From assembly GCA_014526335.1 (NCBI GenBank), contig JACTAT010000026.1, positions 1,745,565 through 1,809,564 of the forward strand: a stretch of DNA of 64,000 bases, written 5' to 3'. The notes beneath the pieces were generated by a model. It made no database searches. It worked only from the letters and a program-made list of their open reading frames with translations, and was not told the DNA's origin. Source of the stretch: Chrysaora quinquecirrha (lineage: Eukaryota > Cnidaria > Scyphozoa > Semaeostomeae > Pelagiidae). Below, one piece after another: positions 37,201-58,182 of this stretch; within the stretch, counting starts at the first letter, position 1; every line of letters begins with the position of its first letter. The position numbers and the translations under genes are program-made.

Positions 37201-40200
37201 TTCCCCAGATTCTTCTTTAAAATTGCACGAAACTGCAATGTAAAATTAATGTCTTTATCTTTATAGATCGACTCTAAAACAAATTCGCAGTGAAAGAGCT
37301 ACAACTGAAGAACCAGAGAACGACGAGGCGGCTGAAAAGCCAGCGGAAACGGAAAGCACCGAAAAATTGTGCGAGGATTGCTTACGAAAAACGAAAATTA
37401 ATTATGCAGAGCTTTATCTGTCGTTGATGCTTGCGAAACTTTCGTCTCAGCTAAAGAAAAACGAATTTTTTGAGAGTTTATGCGAGGAGTTCACACACGA
37501 GGTTTGTATTCCTAAAACCTGAAGCATGACGAGGTCTGAAGCTACTGTTAAAAGTTTGTGCGTGAAAATTTAAATTATCGTTTGTGAATAGAAAGCCGCT
37601 TGGATGCCAACGCTCTACCAACCGAGCTATCTTGCGAATGGCGAAACAGAGACGCTCGGGGCCCGTATGAATTTAGTAAGATGGGGTCCTTTTGCAGGGA
37701 CGATGAAAGAAAATGAGCTTTACGGGGGAAGGGGGCTTCAAGTAGTGGGGAAATTTGTGAAAACCTGCCTTTTAAAACCTTGAAAAGCGCACGCTCGCGT
37801 CACCTGTTAATGACTGTTTATGCGGGTTGGCCTTGTGAAGCCTTTTATCATAGTACGACCAAAAAGCACACAAAACGAAAAAATTGTCCGGAGGCCACTT
37901 ATGGTCAGGACCCTTTATTTCTTGAACTAATGGACCCTTATTTGCGTTACACTACTGCACCTGGCAACAGGCTAGCTCCTCACGAGTCCTTATAGTCGTA
38001 CCAATTGCACACATTTCACATCTTGTCCTTATATAATAGTAATGACCAGATAAGGTTATTTCGATTTTAGGAGGACAGCAAAATGACTCTGCCCTCGCCA
38101 ATGATTCTTATGATGAAATGCGGAACAGAAAGCTTGGGGAAACTGAATCTATTCCGTGGTGTTTATGTTGTGCCAAAACTGCAAACATCATTACTGGAGG
38201 TAACTTTACTCAGTCTGTATTTTAGCTATGTTATGTTCGTGACAGTTGTTTGAATTTAGGGTCATTTTGCATTTGTAGATACGTAATTTTTGAGTTGTAC
38301 AGAGCTTCAAAATTGCGATGAAAAGCACGGATAGTTTTAGCTTTAGGCAACTTAGTAGGGAAAGAAGCACGTAGTTTTAGTGACTGTTAATACAGATTGG
38401 ATAGTGGATTGGACTGTTTAAGGGATGTAGTATGAAACGCTTGTTTCAACTGCTGGCAGGCACGTCTGGCAGTGCCTATTTTAAGCCAAATTAACAGGAC
38501 CACACTCCTAATCAGGGACCACGCAGCATCTTAAAAGTGGGGGTTTTGAAATGCGCCGAAGGCGCTCTGTACACCGAAGGTGCACTTTCCTAAGGGGGTG
38601 GGGGGCATGCCCCCCCGGAAAATTTTGAAAAATAAAATTTCTACTTTGTCTTAGATTGAGCTTTTTCGTACTAATTATCAACAAAGGTTGTCTAAAAACC
38701 AGCGCAATTGATTACTGAAAAATCAACCTCGTTTTACAAACAATTGCGTTAATATTAATGTTTTGAAGTATTCACCATAGAGAAAACGAAAACTGTTTCT
38801 TCTACACTGTACAAAATATTAACAATCAAGCAAAAAGTAATAGATAGGATGTAAACTTGAATAATGAAAATAAAGATAGTAAAAGTGTAACCTCAACTCA
38901 ACATGAAAATTAACAGCAGTGAAAAAAAATTTTAACAGCAGTAGTGAAAAAAAATTTTTCATGACCACAGATTCTAATTTTCAAGACCACACTTCCGATT
39001 TTCAAGACCACAAAGTGTGGACAAGACCACACTAAAATAGGCACTGACGTCTGGCCAAGTCAGTTAGGACCTGTAGTATTCTTTAGGTGAAACTCTTCGG
39101 AGTATAAACGTCAGTAGAAACAGGCCGAATCGATTCGATTGACTAAGGCGGAATATAAACCCAGATGCGGATCGAAATGCACTAATCAGAAAAGTGAAGC
39201 TGGATTGGTGTTGTGTTTTGAAAACCAATCAGTTTACGGATGACCAATAGAAATAGTTGAAGAGTCCAATTGAGAAAACATGTTTGCAATTCTAGCTAAA
39301 ATTTAAAAAAAATCGACGTCTAAGTTTCGTTTTTATTGTTTTTAAATTTCAGAGTTTTCGCCAGATTTCATCAGTTTATCGAGAACTTGGCAATATCCTG
39401 ATTCAGAAGCTTGGGGTAAGAATATCCGTCGTTCAGATTTTTGATGATTTAGCGTGCCCCTCTCTTTAACATCGTGCCCCTCTCTTTAACATCGTGGCCA
39501 AACGATCAAACATTGTTTGACAAACATCTTAAATCTGCTTGTCAAGCAATGTTTGAATGTTTTACCACGTCACAAAACATTACTTGACAAGCTGAATTCG
39601 TTATGTAATGTTTTAGAAAAAGTTTAAAAGAATCCTCATGAAAGCAAAAAGTCTGACAAGCATTGCATTGGGACGTTACAAAACAGTGAAACATTTTGCG
39701 TGACAAGCAAATTTCAAATGTTTTACAAAAAGCCGTCAGAAAAAAACTAGTGGCCAGAACGCTTTTGTCGACTGGTCAGTTGCGACAAAGTAGTTTCAAA
39801 ACATCGCCGATTAGCAGTCGGCAACTAGTTCTGACTGTGCGCAAAGTCTCACAAGCCTGGCTTTACAGTGCAAATTTAGACCCTTGAATATTGTGTAATT
39901 GTAGCTACGTGTTTTTGTAGGTAAACGGCAGAATCGTAGCGGACGACGGATCTTACTCGCCTTCGCTGGAACGACCAGAACAAGTATTTGAATTTCTTCA
40001 GAATGCATTCGCTGCTGTTCATACTGATATGGAATCCAACGTAGATATCATTCTTGATATTGGTGCTACGTATTTCTACGACGAGGTAAGCTCTGCCTAC
40101 GATCTCCCAATTGCTTTCCGATTCATTTAATTAAAGCCCTGCTTGCATGATTGGGTTTCTGTTGTCTTCCAGGACAAGAAAAAGTATGAAGTATCAACGG

Positions 40201-42237
40201 GCAACCACCGCACTTCTGAAGATCTGTTAGCAATGTATTCTGATTTCATTGAGAAATATCCAGTGATTGGGATAATCGATGGAATGTCACACAAGGTAGC
40301 ATTTCTTTGAATGAGCTTATGATCTTATGACTTAATCATCGAATTAGTGAATCACTCAGTCACGTAGCCACTCAATCATACTATCATATAATCACTCAAA
40401 TCAATAAATCGCTCAACCAAATAATTGCTAAACGCTAAACGCAAAGAATTCAAATGTAATCACTTCAATTGACTGCTGCATCAAATGATCACTCGATCTC
40501 TTAATCACAAAATCAATGAATCACTTGATCAATCACTCAATCAATCAGTCAATCACTGAATCAATTAATCACTTGTTTCAATTTATCAGTGATCACTCAA
40601 GCAGTTAATCACTGCAACGACAAGCCACTGAATCCAATAAAGAACTAATCACTCAATCAATTTATCACTCAATCAGAAAATAACTGAATCAAGTAAGAAC
40701 TTAATTGATAAATCACTCAGTTATTATTTTATTCGATCAATTACTCAAGCAACCAATTAACTAGCCAGTTAGTCTGCTTATCCCCTCGATCTCTGAATTT
40801 GACAACAAAGCAATGGTTCCTCAAGGGTATGACCATGTGACTTGAAATGGGTGTAAACAACGTTAGCCGATTTGGTCTGTTCTTTAACAATTTACCATCT
40901 TTTGTAGGACCTTGAAGGTTGCTCAATGTTGACAAAAGAACTCAGTGGAAAGTGCTTTTGCTTTGGTGATTCATTATTTTCAGAAAATGTTGATTTGATT
41001 GAAGATTTCATTGAGAATCAAACATGTAATGGAGCAGTAGTCAGACTTGGAAGTTATTCTAATAATTTAACTGAACTGGATGAACTCACAAGTTATATAA
41101 AAGGTGATTGCATTTCGTCTATATTGGAAATTCAAGATGATCATCAAAGAAATAGAACTTTTCAAAGAGGCCTGGGTCTGCAAAACATTTTTCTGGAAGA
41201 TGGTAGACATCTTGAGCAAGGGAATCCTCTCCACGTGCAATAACCAAGATTGTGGTTGCATTTGGAGAGACAGTGCAGCACAGTTTTCGTTAACTTCATG
41301 AATACAAAAGAGAAAAGGATTCCGTGACAATAAACATTGAAAATATCTGAAGAAACTCAGAAAACAAGACGCAAGTAGCTAACTCACAGAAAAATGCTTC
41401 CTTTGATGCCTCCTTGAGCAGATTCTAGGACTTGAATCCTTTTTTCAGGTTTTCTCCAATTAAAAGTGAATTCGAAGCAAAATTTGCTGCATTAGCAATC
41501 CTGGTCTTTGATCACGGAGAGGATTCCCTTACTCAACATACCCACCATCTTCCAGAAAATGTCGGGCTGAACCAGACCTCTTTAAAAGATCTATAGTTAA
41601 TTAGCTAGTGCTGAAAATGATATATATTTATTACATTTTAGCTGGTGGCTGTGGTCTCATCATGCCTTCAATGACAGCCCAAGGTTGCACCAGTCCTCTA
41701 GTACCAGATCTGGTGAGTAGATTAATTGAAAGCATATTTCTCTCTTTTCAATTCAGTGATTTACTGATAAAGTGATTAAGGATTGTCAAGTGATTGGATG
41801 ATTAACTGATAAATTATTTGTGCTCCAAACAAATGTGTACCTTAACACTTGCCATTTAGTATGTATATGTGTGTTTGCCTATGGTACAGGCTTGTGTGCC
41901 ACCTGTAATGGCTGTGTTATAGCATATTTAGGAGATTGTCCCAAGTGGAAGCCCTAAAAGTTTAGTAATTGAGTAAGTAATGCTTCTGGAAAGCTTTCTC
42001 ATTACTATTTCATTACAGGCAACTACCTTTGGTGCAACATTCGTTTCAATGTGTGCTCCAATCCATAATGAAAACATTGAAGTTTGCAACAGGCTATTAC
42101 ACGTTGAACGAGAATTAGCAGCAAAAGATAAACTGAGTGCAAGAGAGTCTTACAACTTTCCTGAATACAAGGAGGAAAATGAACAGACAGATGAAAATGA
42201 GGATAATAATCCAAACTCAACTGAACAGAAGCAGTGA
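34212..42237 (+). CDS. ENO4: Enolase-4-like protein, probable pseudoenzyme
   Basis: Eleven exons: 34212-34373, 35012-35095, 35984-36246, 37267-37501, 38071-38199, 39353-39415, 39921-40085, 40173-40295, 40908-41103, 41642-41712, 42019-42237. The join is in frame and encodes 569 aa. The start ATG has a good context (AAGATGG). The N terminus has the ENO4-specific QAVQYYNANNVPKCLEELLN block rather than a normal enolase start. Later blocks (GKLNLFRGVYVVP, KKYEVSTGN, EKYPVIGIIDG, NRLLHVEREL) follow the enolase barrel and ENO4. By manual alignment the metal ligands at yeast D246 and D320 remain (D358, D429), but E295 is Ile402, K345 is Arg454 and K396 is Met508. In mouse, ENO4 is needed for normal sperm structure; that role is known from the family and is not shown here. 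Introns hold several MITE insertions. Confidence 0.9.
34740..34872 (+). mobile_element. SINE family 1, degraded copy in ENO4 intron 1
   Basis: Contains CTCTTGGTGTCAGAAG and TTAACCTACTACTGAGATCC, then a divergent core and a CGTTTCACCTGA end. Confidence 0.55.
35667..35912. mobile_element. MITE family A copy, complete ends
   Basis: GCCCTGGCCAAACGATCAAA at the left, AATATTTTATCGTTCGGCAA then GGGCC at the right. ENO4 intron 2. Confidence 0.8.
36345..37147. mobile_element. MITE family A copy interrupted by a second element
   Basis: The left end ACGATCAAACATTGTTTGTC is broken at 36379 by the element at 36380-36859. The family sequence resumes with TTAAACATTTGGAATTTACT and ends ACAATGTTTGACCGTTTGGC. 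ENO4 intron 3. Confidence 0.8.
36380..36859. mobile_element. hAT-like non-autonomous element with 8-bp target duplication
   Basis: Inverted ends CAGAGGCGGACTGGCAG and CTGCCAGTCCGCCCCTG. The flanks TTTGTCAA (36372-36379) and TTTATTAA (36860-36867) match at 6 of 8 positions with two transitions, as expected of an aged 8-bp duplication. A relative begins at 54712 in the opposite orientation. Confidence 0.75.
39078..39300 (-). repeat. Promoter-like repeat, reverse copy (ENO4 intron 5)
   Basis: The plus strand shows CTTCGGAGTATAAACGTCAG, AGGCGGAATATAAACCCAGA and ATGCACTAATCAGAAAAGTG, the reverse complement of the repeat with the TATA word altered. Confidence 0.7.
39494..39735. mobile_element. MITE family A copy
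   Basis: GTGGCCAAACGATCAAACAT at the left, AGCAAATTTCAAATGTTTTA at the right. ENO4 intron 6. Confidence 0.75.
40330..40760. repeat. Degenerate AATCACTC/AATCAATC repeat
   Basis: Octamer-like AATCACTC units through the ENO4 intron between exons 8 and 9. Confidence 0.8.
41140..41610. mobile_element. Foldback element, GAATCCTCTCC arms
   Basis: The left arm (AAAGAGGCCTGGGTCTGCAA, CTGGAAGATGGTAGACATC, GGGAATCCTCTCCACG) is inverted as the right arm (CACGGAGAGGATTCCC, CCACCATCTTCCAGAAAATG, CCAGACCTCTTTAAAAG). ENO4 intron 9. Confidence 0.75.
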
Positions 42238-42995
42238 AATGTAACTACATGAAATAATTTTTTCTCCCTATGCAATATTTACCAATGTATGGTTGGTTGT
42301 TGCATAATCTTACTTTACCTTTATCACTCATGCCAAAGACCCCTATTTAAAGAGTCAAAGTATTTTCAATCATCTTCACTTCCCCTTAGTCACAATCTCC
42401 AATGCTGACCAAGCCTATCCATACACAGCAACCACTAAATTAATCCTTTTTTCCACCATCCTCTCTTAACTCATTTCTGTAGATAGCTTTTAAGTAATTA
42501 AGTTTTAAGTAACTAGATTGATAGCATTTTTACACAAATGCCTGGATAAAGAAGTTGATTGTACTGAATGAACCTTGTAAGTTGCTTTACTGCATTTGAC
42601 ATTGGTAAACTTTAGCTATTTAGATAAAACAGAAGTTACCCAAATGTGGAATAATTCGAGTTAATCATTTAAATATCTGTCCTTTATTTAGTTCCCTACA
42701 CATCTGACAGACCACAGCGGAGTTCAGATATCACTATCAGACACCCTTTTGGCAAACTAAGTGTCATTCAAACCATACAAGTGGGCTCTCTCTTGGTTGA
42801 ACTTGAATTATTCTGGGCTCTCTGGTGGTTGGGTTTCATCCCTTCCATGTCATATTATGAAATTATGTCACCAAGCATTTAAACAGTACTTCATAAAGGG
42901 CTAGGAACATACCATACTGTACCACTCTTACCCCCATATATGAGACATTATTGATGTGCAGACAGGGGCAGCAGCAGCATCATCCAGCAGCCAGT

Positions 42996-43561
42996 TTATG
43001 AGATTGCCTTTTCCCATTCATTTTCATCATTTGTCGATTTTCTTGGCAGCCTCCAGGATTCAAACTTCCTTACGAAATCTCCATCTTTCTGCGGCATGTT
43101 GCTCTTCATTTTGGACGAAAATTCTTCGACCTGAAACAAAAAGGTGACAAAAAAGTGACATCTGGTGGTCAATGCATGCACAACACTACATACAATGTTT
43201 TGGACTATAAAAACTTTGGAACGACAAATCAATAACTGTTCAAAGTGACAAAACAAACACACAAGTTTTTACTTACACTTTTGACGTTCAAAATTCGTGC
43301 GATTGCAAACACCAGCAGCCCAGTGCCTGAAACACTCAATGCAGTGCCTAGGCCAAGTGCCTTCAGAGCAAGTCTGCTCGCCTCTGTTTCCGAAAATTCT
43401 TTTGGATTCTTCTTCTTGACCCTCGCTAAAGCAAGACCGAATCCTGCGAAGACTGATATCAACGTTACACCGGCAAGAAAAGTGCCTGCTTTCAATGAAC
43501 TGACGTTTTTGGTAGGAATTTTGTGTTCTGTGGAGTTGCTAGGCCCATTTTCGGCAGCCAT
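42996..43561 (-). CDS. TMEM242: TMEM242, mitochondrial inner-membrane assembly factor
   Basis: Two exons: 43277-43561 and 42996-43130, encoding 139 aa, close to the vertebrate length. The start is chosen at MAAENG (AACATGG context); two in-frame ATGs lie up to 27 nt upstream. It has two hydrophobic segments (GTFLAGVTLISVFAGFGLAL and the ALGLGTALSVSGTGLLVFAI region) separated by a basic stretch (RVKKKNPKEF). The conserved tail begins VEEFSSKMKSNMPQK. In the known family it is an inner-membrane protein that helps assemble ATP synthase and complex I. It runs tail-to-tail with ENO4 (758 bp between stops) and starts about 385 bp after the RBBP4 stop on the same strand. A possible AATAAA on the minus strand at about 42682 could end its transcript. 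Confidence 0.88.
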
Positions 43562-43834
43562 GTTGGAAAAAGGCATGTTGGAGGACACATGGCGCCAAGG
43601 AGGAGAGGAGGAGTTTCTTCAGAAAATATTTTGGCGTTATTATTTTGGTTTCAACAACAAAACCAGTTTCTGGTGCGCTATACCTTGCAAAAGATGTACA
43701 ATATACTACATTTCTTTTGGTCAGATAATAATTCCAATGACACAGTTTAAATGGTAGATACAATACAGTAGCAACGAACAATGGCCTTGACATTTAACAA
43801 AACAAAGAACCCTTTTCGATCTAGTTTCAGTTCG

Positions 43835-43840
43835 TTTATT
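43835..43840 (-). terminator. Poly(A) signal AATAAA, probably RBBP4
   Basis: AATAAA on the minus strand about 105 nt after the RBBP4 stop, and upstream of the TMEM242 start. This suggests a short RBBP4 3' UTR. Confidence 0.5.
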
Positions 43841-43945
43841 AAGGAGCCTTCGCTTTCAGTTTCTTAAAAAATACATCTACGAGCTAATAGCAACGGAATC
43901 GAGTCTTCTAAAGATTACCCCCTGTAATCCAGCTGTAATGTCCAT

Positions 43946-54334
<10,389 letters not shown>

Positions 54335-54539
54335 TTTGAAAGAAATAAAGCAAAATCTTCAGAGCTTGCAAGCACGAGGGACAATGGCAGAAAAGTCGCC
54401 CGGCTCCAGCGCGCCAAAAATAAGAAATTGCGCATGCGCGAAAAGTTTGATATCCCACAATGCACCGTATAGACGGGAAATCCACTTCAAGAAACTGGTT
54501 CATGGAACCCAGGGAATAGACTCACGGAACCTCGAAAAT

Positions 54540-54711
54540 CTATTTCGATAAACTGGGGAAGCCGGGTTTATCAAACTTCGATAATTCATTTTGACAAACC
54601 CGGTTTATGAAACCTCGAAAATTCATTTTGATAAACCTGGTTTATCAAACTTGGAAAATCTATTTCGAATAAAAAGCGTTTATCAAATCTCCAAAATCCA
54701 TTACGATAAAC
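54540..54711. repeat. Tandem repeat, AATTCATTTTGATAAACCNG units
   Basis: About three to four units of roughly 55 bp, each with a palindromic AAACCNGGTTTAT core and CGAAAATCNATTT spacer, 200-380 bp upstream of the RBBP4 start. Confidence 0.75.
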
Positions 54712-54905
54712 CAGGGGCGGACTGGCAGGTATGCTAGGTTGCGATTTGCAACCCGGGCCTCTTGTTATATAGGGTCTTTAACAAACTGCTTCTGTTGTTT
54801 CTTGAGCAAATCTCTTCAATTTCTTGGGATTTCGAAGAGATTTGGATTGGTTTCGCTCAGTATGAAAACAGTTGGAAATGACAGAAATTGTTTCCTTTAA
54901 AATTC
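54712..54905. mobile_element. Second copy of the hAT-like element, one end only
   Basis: Starts CAGGGGCGGACTGGCAGG. The following 180 bp (CAAACTGCTTCTGTTGTTTC and CCAATCTCTTCAATTTC-like words) is the reverse complement of the right part of the 36.4-36.9 kb copy; similarity fades after about 54905. Confidence 0.7.
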
Positions 54906-56057
54906 CGTAATCTTTGCTGGAAGTCCTGTTGTTGATTTCATGGAAATCCATTGGAAATCCTTATTGAACATACAGCCAAATATTTAATTCGATTCCAATT
55001 ATATGGATTCAACGAACCAAATTCTGGTGCTTGCTTGCTAACCCCATGATCAAATGGAAAGGGCAATTCATAAGGAACGAAAACAAGAAACAACGAATGG
55101 ATTGTGCAGAAAAATTGTTGGAGTGAGAAACGCATTGCGCAGTACTTTTGGTATAGTTAAAAGTGAGGAAAAATTCTGGTTAGAAATAGTTGTTCACAAG
55201 ACAGTAATTTGACATTAGTTGTTAATTTTGCATTCTAGCACCACCAAAGAGCTAGACTCACTACATTAGTCCCACTACTTCGCTCGATGCTGTTGTTGTT
55301 GCTTTCTACAATCGCTCAGTGTGGTGACAAATCAAAATAAGGGAAGTGTAAACTAGAGACTCATGTTGTGAGTCTACTGTAGAGCAAGGAATTTATACGC
55401 CCGCAAGGAATTGAATTTTCCGTAGAGTCATGGTAGAGCAAGGAATTTCTTTTTCACATCCGAGACTTAAAAAAGTAGCGCATGCGCGACAAAGTTTTCC
55501 CACGCTTGCTTGAGTATAAAGACTATATCAACTGTAATTGTTCAGTGTCATGAGTTGGAAGTGAAAGCATAGGGGTATCCATTGCGTAAGCAGGTCTGGG
55601 GGCCGGATATTCCCTCCCCCCGGAGGCTGGCGGAAGACTCATGGGGAGAATAGCGATTTCCTGTAACGGGAACCACCGTAAGATGCGACGCCTCAGCCAC
55701 ATTGTCTCGGCATTGTGGATGCAAGTGGGGAGCATTCATCTCCAGCACTGAGCAATGTTTTTGCAGTAATTGAGTATTTGACGTAATATGCACAAGTTGG
55801 ATACCAGTTTGAGCAGCTTTCTGACAACAACAACAACTAAAGATTGAAGCTTCTATAACTGGGACTCGTGTAGTAAATCCATTATCGGCGGGTCTGGTAG
55901 GTCCACTTTAGGGTCAAAGGTGAACAACAGGCGCGGGTCCAGACCGGTTCAAACGGTTCGCAAAAAGTTTTTACCTTGACACCCACGATATTAGTACCAG
56001 TTTGGCCTTGGGAATTACAGTGCTCTATGTTTTACAGACTTTTCATCAGAAAACTAA

Positions 56058-56556
56058 CGTGTGGAAGCTGTCTGGGTTCAATTGTTTTAATTGCATGAAA
56101 TCGTTAGTATATTTTAGCAATATTATGAGTAAAATGGACTCAGAAGGCCACGAGTAGCATTTTGATGTAATTTTTTATTAGAAAACATATTAGAAAGCAT
56201 ATTCCATATACTGTTATTATTCCATTCTACCATTCCATTTCATCATTCCACAGCCCATGTTTTACAAATAGCCAAATATATTTGCTTTCACGAGGAGGCG
56301 ATCGCAAAGCAATTGGGAAGATAAAATATATTGACTATCTGTAAAACATGGAGTGTGGAATGATGGATTGGAACGGTGGAATGGAATGTTATATAAGGAA
56401 TACGCTTACTATGGAGTATTCTCCAATAAAATTACATCAAAATGCTCAACGTGCTCTTCTGAACCTATTTGAGTCATAATATTGCTAAAATATACTAACG
56501 ATTTCATGAAATTACCATTGCAATCAAAACAATTGAACCCAGACAGCTTCCAGGCA
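56058..56556. mobile_element. Large foldback element
   Basis: The left arm (about 56060-56280) and the right arm (about 56335-56556) are inverted copies: GGAAGCTGTCTGGGTTCAAT, TCGTTAGTATATTTTAGCAA and CATTTTGATGTAATTTTATT on one side, with their complements on the other, leaving about 55 bp of loop. Confidence 0.85.
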
Positions 56557-58182
56557 AATTAAAGACTTGTATATCACTTTTAATAGACATTTTTTGTAGT
56601 ATTTGGCTTGTTTAGTCTATTTTGTCTTTTGGTTCCCAATAGTACCACAATGTGTTTATAAGGAATGAGATACTGGTCTTTCAATGAGATACTGGTCTTC
56701 ACATTCAATGGTCTACCTGTTAACCTACTCAGCTAGGTTCTGTCTCAACAGGCATTAACTATACTAAAGACAAAAAAACGTTATTTTTATAAATTTTGTC
56801 AAAATATATTACTTAATAGTCATATTTCAGCTGCTAGTCTTATTTTGTCGATTTTCAATATCACTGTTCGTCAACACTCTACAAAATTAGTTACTTGACG
56901 CACTATATTTTAGAATTGAATGTTAGACGTGAATCTCACTTGAAGAAGACTTGATTAGGTCCTGCTAGTCTTATTTTGTCGATTTTCAATGTCAATGTTC
57001 AATTTCAATGTCAACGTTCGATTTTCAATGTCAATATTCGCTAGCGTGAGTATGTTCGCAGGTAAAATTCATAAGGTAAATTAAGACTAGTCTTTAATTG
57101 TCTCTGCAAACCTCAATGAAGGAAAGTAGGGGTAGGGACGAAAGTTCAATTCCATGTGTGGTTTCTTTTGAAATAGAGACAGGTTCTGAGATAGGGGGGG
57201 GAATTATTAACAACGTATTCCAGGGGCTTGCAGTTTTTCTGGAAGAAGAAGGAAGAGCTTTTATATAGAGTTCTAGAAGTGGGGACCAAAACTTAGAAGG
57301 GTGGCCGGAAGGGTGGGATAAAGCGGGTTTATCAGACATCGAATTGTTTATTTGCATGCAGCTTCCTACTTTATCTCCCTTCCCCTGATTGGCTTTTGCG
57401 GCAGTAAATTGCATAACTAGAAAGCAGCATCATCCAAACTGAATGCATGGCGAAGTGCCAAACTTCAGGACTTGGGCATTGAAAACTGAGCAGCGAAGAG
57501 TTGAGTCAGTGCATGGTTAGAAATGCCCAAGTTAAGCTTATTACACGAGTCGTAGTTATTGCTATTGAGTCTATGCTGGACGCTCAACCTATTCAGAGCA
57601 AACAGCTGTATGGTTGTTGTTGCTGTTTGCGAAGAGTTGGACTCATCTAATAAGTCTATGCCCAAGTTACAGAGTTGGGTATTGTATGCACAGGCTCACT
57701 CAATTTGACCCTGCCACCGCGATATATGCTGGGGCACTTTTGTATTCCGTGACCTTTTGCAGGACAAAACTGCTGCGCGGCTACTCGGCTCGGCGGACCG
57801 ATTTTATCACATGACGCAACATGACGTAATGTTGTCGTTGTTGTTGTGTGGGTTTATTTGGGATCGGGAAGAAGGATGACATATTGAAGATTTTTGTGTA
57901 TGCAGCAAATTTATTATTATCACGGAAGAAACCAAGTGTATGCAAGTAAAACTCCCTTAATTCCATCAAAGATTCATTTTTGGAGCGAATTTTGAGACTT
58001 AAATTCCACGGTGACCTATTTAAGTCTTGTTTTCAACGATTTTGTGCAGCCAGTTTTTAGGCCAAGAGCCCAGCCAGCCTTTTCACTGAAGTTGAAGTTG
58101 ATCTTGACCAAACGAACCCCAAATTTTCAGAAATTCGCTGGCATTATTATTTTTTGAGACATCAAGACAACAAGACATCAAG

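Larger units (their letters stand above)
54335..58182. other. Intergenic region between the RBBP4 and CHMP1 starts (divergent)
   Basis: Holds an AAACCCGGTTTATCAAAC tandem repeat next to RBBP4, a hAT-like fragment and a large foldback at 56.06-56.56 kb. No further gene is recognised; the minus-strand open frame at 57094-57414 has no recognisable family. Confidence 0.5.

Noticed and set aside
57094..57414. 106-aa minus-strand open frame
   Set aside because: No recognisable domain, no splice context, and composition typical of chance frames between repeats.
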